A DNA stretch of 8,644 nucleotides, taken from the NCBI GenBank assembly GCA_023422735.1, contig JAFAGL010000317.1, positions 1 to 8,644 on the forward strand, given 5' to 3'. Shown piece after piece: positions 6,663-8,644 of this stretch; position 1 is the first letter of the stretch, and each line of letters begins with the position of its first letter. The position numbers and the translations under genes are program-made. The notes beneath the pieces are model-generated. The model searched no databases and was not told the DNA's origin. It saw nothing but the letters and a program-made list of their open reading frames with translations. This DNA is from Pseudomonadota bacterium (lineage in GTDB: Bacteria > Pseudomonadota > Alphaproteobacteria > Rhizobiales > Rhizobiaceae).

Positions 6663-6690
6663 AAGCCGGCGCGCATATGCGTACCGGCTT
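6663..6690 (-). terminator. Rho-independent terminator of gcrA
   Basis: Read on the minus strand, a 28-base near-perfect inverted repeat (outer arms 6684-6690 and 6663-6669, AAGCCGG/CCGGCTT, with an inner palindrome CGCATATGCG at 6672-6681) is followed by a run of six T (complement of 6659-6664). It begins 45 bases after the gcrA stop and insulates the downstream pagL-like gene from gcrA transcription. The remaining bases of 6545-6734 show no ORF and must hold the pagL promoter, which I cannot place. Confidence 0.8.
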
Positions 6691-6734
6691 GAAAAGAAAT
6701 GTAGCACCGCTATCGCAATAGCGGAACCTGAAAA

Positions 6735-7274
6735 TCAGCGCGCGCGACGACGCTCGGCCACAGGTTGAAAGGCAACCCGCGAATGGTAGCTGCAATAAGG
6801 CCCCGAATCCTTGGAGTCATTGCCGCAGAAGCTGAAATCCTCCGAAAGCGGATCGCCATTCGGCCATTTGCAGGTGCGCTCGCTGAGTTCCACCAGATGC
6901 AGGCGCCGTGAAATCGGCACCACGACATCGCTGGTCGGGCGCAGCTGCTGCTGGGCGACAGGTTCCGCATCGAATTGCATCTGAAGAGCGTTGGCGCCAA
7001 CCGACGCCGTGACGATCCGCTGCGGTGCAGGTGTCGGGCGGGCAGCTGCGGTGACGGTTGCCTTCTGGATCGGCGCGCTGGCAGCAGGCGCCACCTTCTT
7101 CTTGGCGGCTGGGGCAGCCGTTGCGCGGCCGCGGCTGGAAAGCTTCAGCCGGTGCACCTTGCCGATCACCGCATTGCGGCTGACATTGCCGAGTTGGGCA
7201 GCAATCTGGCTTGCACTCAGGCCTTCGGCCCATAATTTCTTAAGCAGCTCGACCCGCTCGTCTGTCCAGTTCAT
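6735..7274 (-). CDS. gcrA: Cell-cycle regulator GcrA
   Basis: A 179-residue protein, close to the length of Caulobacter GcrA. The N-terminal 45 residues (MNWTDERVELLKKLWAEGLSASQIAAQLGN then VSRNAVIGKVHRLKL) are the conserved GcrA DNA-binding helix-turn-helix. Residues 46-120 are a low-complexity Ala/Pro/Lys linker. Residues 125-170 form the C-terminal sigma-interacting domain, with C135, C150, C161 and H164 in CKWPNGD, FSFCGND and YCSYHS. GcrA binds RNA polymerase through domain 2 of sigma-70 and stimulates open-complex formation at promoters carrying CcrM-methylated GANTC sites, controlling division and cell-cycle genes. The ATG at 7274 matches the family start and has GGAG 9 bases upstream; an in-frame upstream start at 7304 would add ten unconserved residues. 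It is divergent from argD, has its own terminator, and its upstream region is rich in GANTC sites, which points to methylation-sensitive control. Confidence 0.97.
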   Translation of the reverse strand: MNWTDERVELLKKLWAEGLSASQIAAQLGNVSRNAVIGKVHRLKLSSRGRATAAPAAKKKVAPAASAPIQKATVTAAARPTPAPQRIVTASVGANALQMQFDAEPVAQQQLRPTSDVVVPISRRLHLVELSERTCKWPNGDPLSEDFSFCGNDSKDSGPYCSYHSRVAFQPVAERRRAR

Positions 7275-7403
7275 GTTTCCACGCTCCGTTTGACGGCGCG
7301 GCAACCGAATCCCTCATCCGTCCAGCCATTCGACTGGATGAACGATCTACATGTGCCCGGTGATTAGGTACGCCGCACGAAATGTTGTTATCGCGTAGCC
7401 CCC

Positions 7404-7432
7404 AAACTAGTGGTCGCGCGACTCGCTGACAA
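7404..7432 (-). promoter_or_regulatory. Candidate gcrA promoter with GANTC sites at the -35
   Basis: On the minus strand TTGTCA (7432-7427) and TAGTTT (7409-7404) are 17 bases apart, predicting a start near 7397 and a leader of about 120 bases before gcrA. One GANTC abuts the -35 on its upstream side (7433-7437) and another lies within the spacer (7420-7424). The -10 matches the sigma-70 consensus poorly (3 of 6), a feature compatible with activator-dependent promoters. Confidence 0.35.
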
Positions 7433-7568
7433 GAGTCCACGACGAAAGCCGAATCAGTTTTCTCGTTTTTCCCCAGCTTGAACGCGGTGGCACAAGCCCC
7501 GCACAATCTGCCGGGGGCAGCACGTCGCCGCACTCTGAGTCGTTAAGGGCTTCCGTCGCGTCTTTGCG

Positions 7569-7597
7569 TTGACTTCGAAGGGGAAAACTCCAATATT
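7569..7597 (+). promoter_or_regulatory. Candidate argD promoter
   Basis: TTGACT (7569-7574) and AATATT (7592-7597) are separated by 17 bases, predicting a start around 7604. That start would fall in the palindrome at 7598-7611 and only a few bases before the terminator hairpin. A second, more distal candidate is TTGAAC (7478-7483), 18 bases, CACAAT (7502-7507), which would give a roughly 110-base RNA before the terminator. Confidence 0.3.
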
Positions 7598-7611
7598 GGC
7601 CGTGCACGGCC
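7590..7611. repeat. Two overlapping perfect palindromes upstream of argD
   Basis: CCAATATTGG (7590-7599) and GGCCGTGCACGGCC (7598-7611) are each perfect palindromes and share two bases. They overlay the candidate -10 and start site of argD, a common place for an operator. As RNA the second can form a 5-base-pair stem with a UGCA loop, whose 3' arm shares three bases with the terminator stem. Confidence 0.5.
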
Positions 7612-7631
7612 GCCCTGGGGGCGGCTTTTTT
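7609..7631 (+). terminator. Rho-independent terminator in the argD leader
   Basis: A perfect 7-base-pair GC-only stem, GCCGCCC (7609-7615) with GGGCGGC (7619-7625) and loop TGG, is followed directly by six T (7626-7631). It reads in the argD direction and ends 57 bases before the argD ATG, with no plus-strand gene upstream inside the window. It therefore looks like an attenuator or the end of a short RNA, not a terminator of a neighbouring gene. Confidence 0.7.
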
Positions 7632-7688
7632 AGTTCTGCAACGGCGGGGCCATCGGTGTCGCCCGCTGTTTCATGCGGAGTGGAGAGA

Positions 7689-8644
7689 ATGACCGGATCT
7701 GCGCTTTTCAATACATTCGCGCGGGCCCCGCTTGCTTTTGAACGCGGCGAGGGCTCTTGGCTTGTAACGAAAAGCGGCGACCGATATCTCGATCTTGCGG
7801 GCGGTATCGCGGTCAATTCACTCGGTCATGCGCATCCGCATCTGGTTCAGGTTCTGACCGAACAGGCCGCGCGGCTTTGGCACACGTCCAATCTCTACGA
7901 GATCCCTGAACAGGACCGTTTGGCGGAACGGCTGGCGGATGCAACCTTCGCGGACCGTGTTTTCTTCACCAATTCCGGCGCCGAAGCCTTGGAATGCGCG
8001 ATCAAGACCGCGCGCCGCTATCATTTTGCGAAGGGCAACCCTGAACGGATCGGCATTCTGACGTTCGAAGGGGCGTTTCACGGCCGGACGCTGGCCACCA
8101 TCGCAGCCGGCGGACAAGCCAAATATCTGGAAGGGTTCGGGCCGAAGGTCGAAGGGTTCGACCAGGTGCCTTTCAATGACCTCGAAGCCGTGAAGTCGGC
8201 CCTCACACCACAAACCGCCGCCATTCTGATCGAGCCGGTCCAGGGCGAAGGTGGCATTCGGTTGGCGCCGCAAGCGTTTTTGCAGGCTTTGCGGACGCTG
8301 TGCGACGAGCATGGCATCCTGTTGATTTTCGACGAGGTGCAAACCGGCATCGGCCGCACCGGCAAGCTGTTTGCATATCAGCGCGTGGGCGTGACACCTG
8401 ATCTGATGGCGATCGCCAAGGGTATTGGCGGCGGCTTCCCCGTCGGCGCATGCCTTGCCACGGATGACGCAGCTTCGGGCATGGTGCCTGGCGTTCATGG
8501 CACCACTTTCGGCGGCAACCAGCTTGCCATGGCCGTTGGGAATGCCGTTCTCGACGTCGTTCTCGAAGAAGGCTTCCTCGATGAGGTTTCGCGCAAGGCG
8601 AATGTCATGAAACAGGGGCTTGCCGAGATTGTGGACAGCTATCC
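7689..8644 (+). CDS. argD: Acetylornithine aminotransferase (class III, PLP), 3' end outside the window
   Basis: The first 318 codons of an uninterrupted frame that runs off the right edge; the usual family length is about 390-405. It transfers an amino group from glutamate to N-acetylglutamate 5-semialdehyde in arginine synthesis, and some homologues also serve lysine synthesis. Seen in order: LDLAGGIAVNSLGHAHP near the start, TNSGAEALECAIKTAR with the phosphate-binding SGAEA at 96-100, FHGRT at 130-134, LIEPVQGEGG at 180-189, IFDEVQTGIGRTG with Asp215 and Gln218 contacting PLP, the Schiff-base Lys244 in AIAKGIGGGFPVGA, and HGTTFGGN at 270-277. The start is set by homology and by GGAG at 7677-7680, 8 bases before the ATG. 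An argD next to gcrA, often followed by argF, is a familiar alphaproteobacterial arrangement. Other class III aminotransferases (GABA, ornithine) are less likely given the short N-terminus and the context. Confidence 0.93.
   Translation, partial: MTGSALFNTFARAPLAFERGEGSWLVTKSGDRYLDLAGGIAVNSLGHAHPHLVQVLTEQAARLWHTSNLYEIPEQDRLAERLADATFADRVFFTNSGAEALECAIKTARRYHFAKGNPERIGILTFEGAFHGRTLATIAAGGQAKYLEGFGPKVEGFDQVPFNDLEAVKSALTPQTAAILIEPVQGEGGIRLAPQAFLQALRTLCDEHGILLIFDEVQTGIGRTGKLFAYQRVGVTPDLMAIAKGIGGGFPVGACLATDDAASGMVPGVHGTTFGGNQLAMAVGNAVLDVVLEEGFLDEVSRKANVMKQGLAEIVDSY

Larger units (their letters stand above)
7275..7688. other. GANTC-rich divergent regulatory region between gcrA and argD
   Basis: A 414-base stretch with no convincing coding region. 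It holds five GANTC sites (7307-7311, 7420-7424, 7433-7437, 7451-7455 and 7537-7541), a candidate gcrA promoter read leftward, a symmetric segment with TCCAG at 7321-7325 and CTGGA at 7334-7338 in the gcrA leader, a candidate argD promoter, two abutting palindromes and a plus-strand terminator. A tiny ORF at 7382-7429 with four Arg codons has no ribosome binding site and is not called. Confidence 0.7.

Noticed and set aside
7387..7396. DnaA box near gcrA (TTATC core)
   Set aside because: Only the first five bases match the TTATCCACA consensus.
7382..7429. 15-codon ORF with four Arg codons upstream of argD, as an arginine leader peptide
   Set aside because: No ribosome binding site, and about 180 bases before the terminator hairpin, too far for classical ribosome-mediated attenuation.
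7818..8498. Minus-strand reading frame of 226 codons opposite argD
   Set aside because: argD is open across the whole region with all PLP-binding motifs; the antisense product has no recognisable features.
1..8644. Mobile element, CRISPR array, tRNA/rRNA or defence system
   Set aside because: No transposase, integrase, toxin, nuclease or repeat array was seen in any gene; all genes have housekeeping or metabolic signatures.

Overview
The window comes from an alphaproteobacterial chromosome of moderately high GC content. The clearest taxonomic sign is gcrA, the CcrM/GANTC-linked cell-cycle regulator known only from Alphaproteobacteria, placed divergently from argD. The scarcity of GANTC sites over most of the window and the Flp-type pilin fit this. 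I cannot name a genus. The genes look like ordinary chromosomal content. I see no insertion sequence, integrase, CRISPR array, tRNA or rRNA, and no clear new multi-gene system. The most interesting signals are regulatory and lie in the non-coding stretch between gcrA and argD.

Left part (1-1706): the 5' end of mutM (8-oxoguanine DNA glycosylase) overlaps the end of deoB (phosphopentomutase) by 8 bases, both on the minus strand. A 226-base gap holding a near-perfect palindrome separates deoB from a small plus-strand Flp/Fap-type pilin gene that has no other pilus gene in view.

Middle left (1717-4382): three minus-strand genes form a likely operon, transcribed as M17 leucyl-aminopeptidase-family protease, small MarR-type regulator, then a cytoplasmic SH3/NlpC-P60 peptidase. 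The last two overlap by 4 bases. The two peptidases could act one after the other on peptides, perhaps cell-wall-derived ones (inference). A symmetric element lies in the 66-base gap in front of the regulator.

Middle right (4549-6544): a lone NtaA/SnaA/DszA-type flavin-dependent monooxygenase on the plus strand ends in a terminator. It converges with a PagL-like outer-membrane lipid A deacylase on the minus strand that keeps its His-Ser-Glu catalytic residues.

Right part (6658-8644): gcrA on the minus strand, with a strong terminator, and argD (acetylornithine aminotransferase, running off the right edge) on the plus strand. The 414-base region between them carries five GANTC sites within 235 bases, against 13 in the rest of the window. 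Two of these flank the -35 of a plausible gcrA promoter. On the argD side there is a chain of overlapping palindromes ending in a textbook terminator hairpin upstream of the argD start, which suggests a leader/attenuator or a short RNA.
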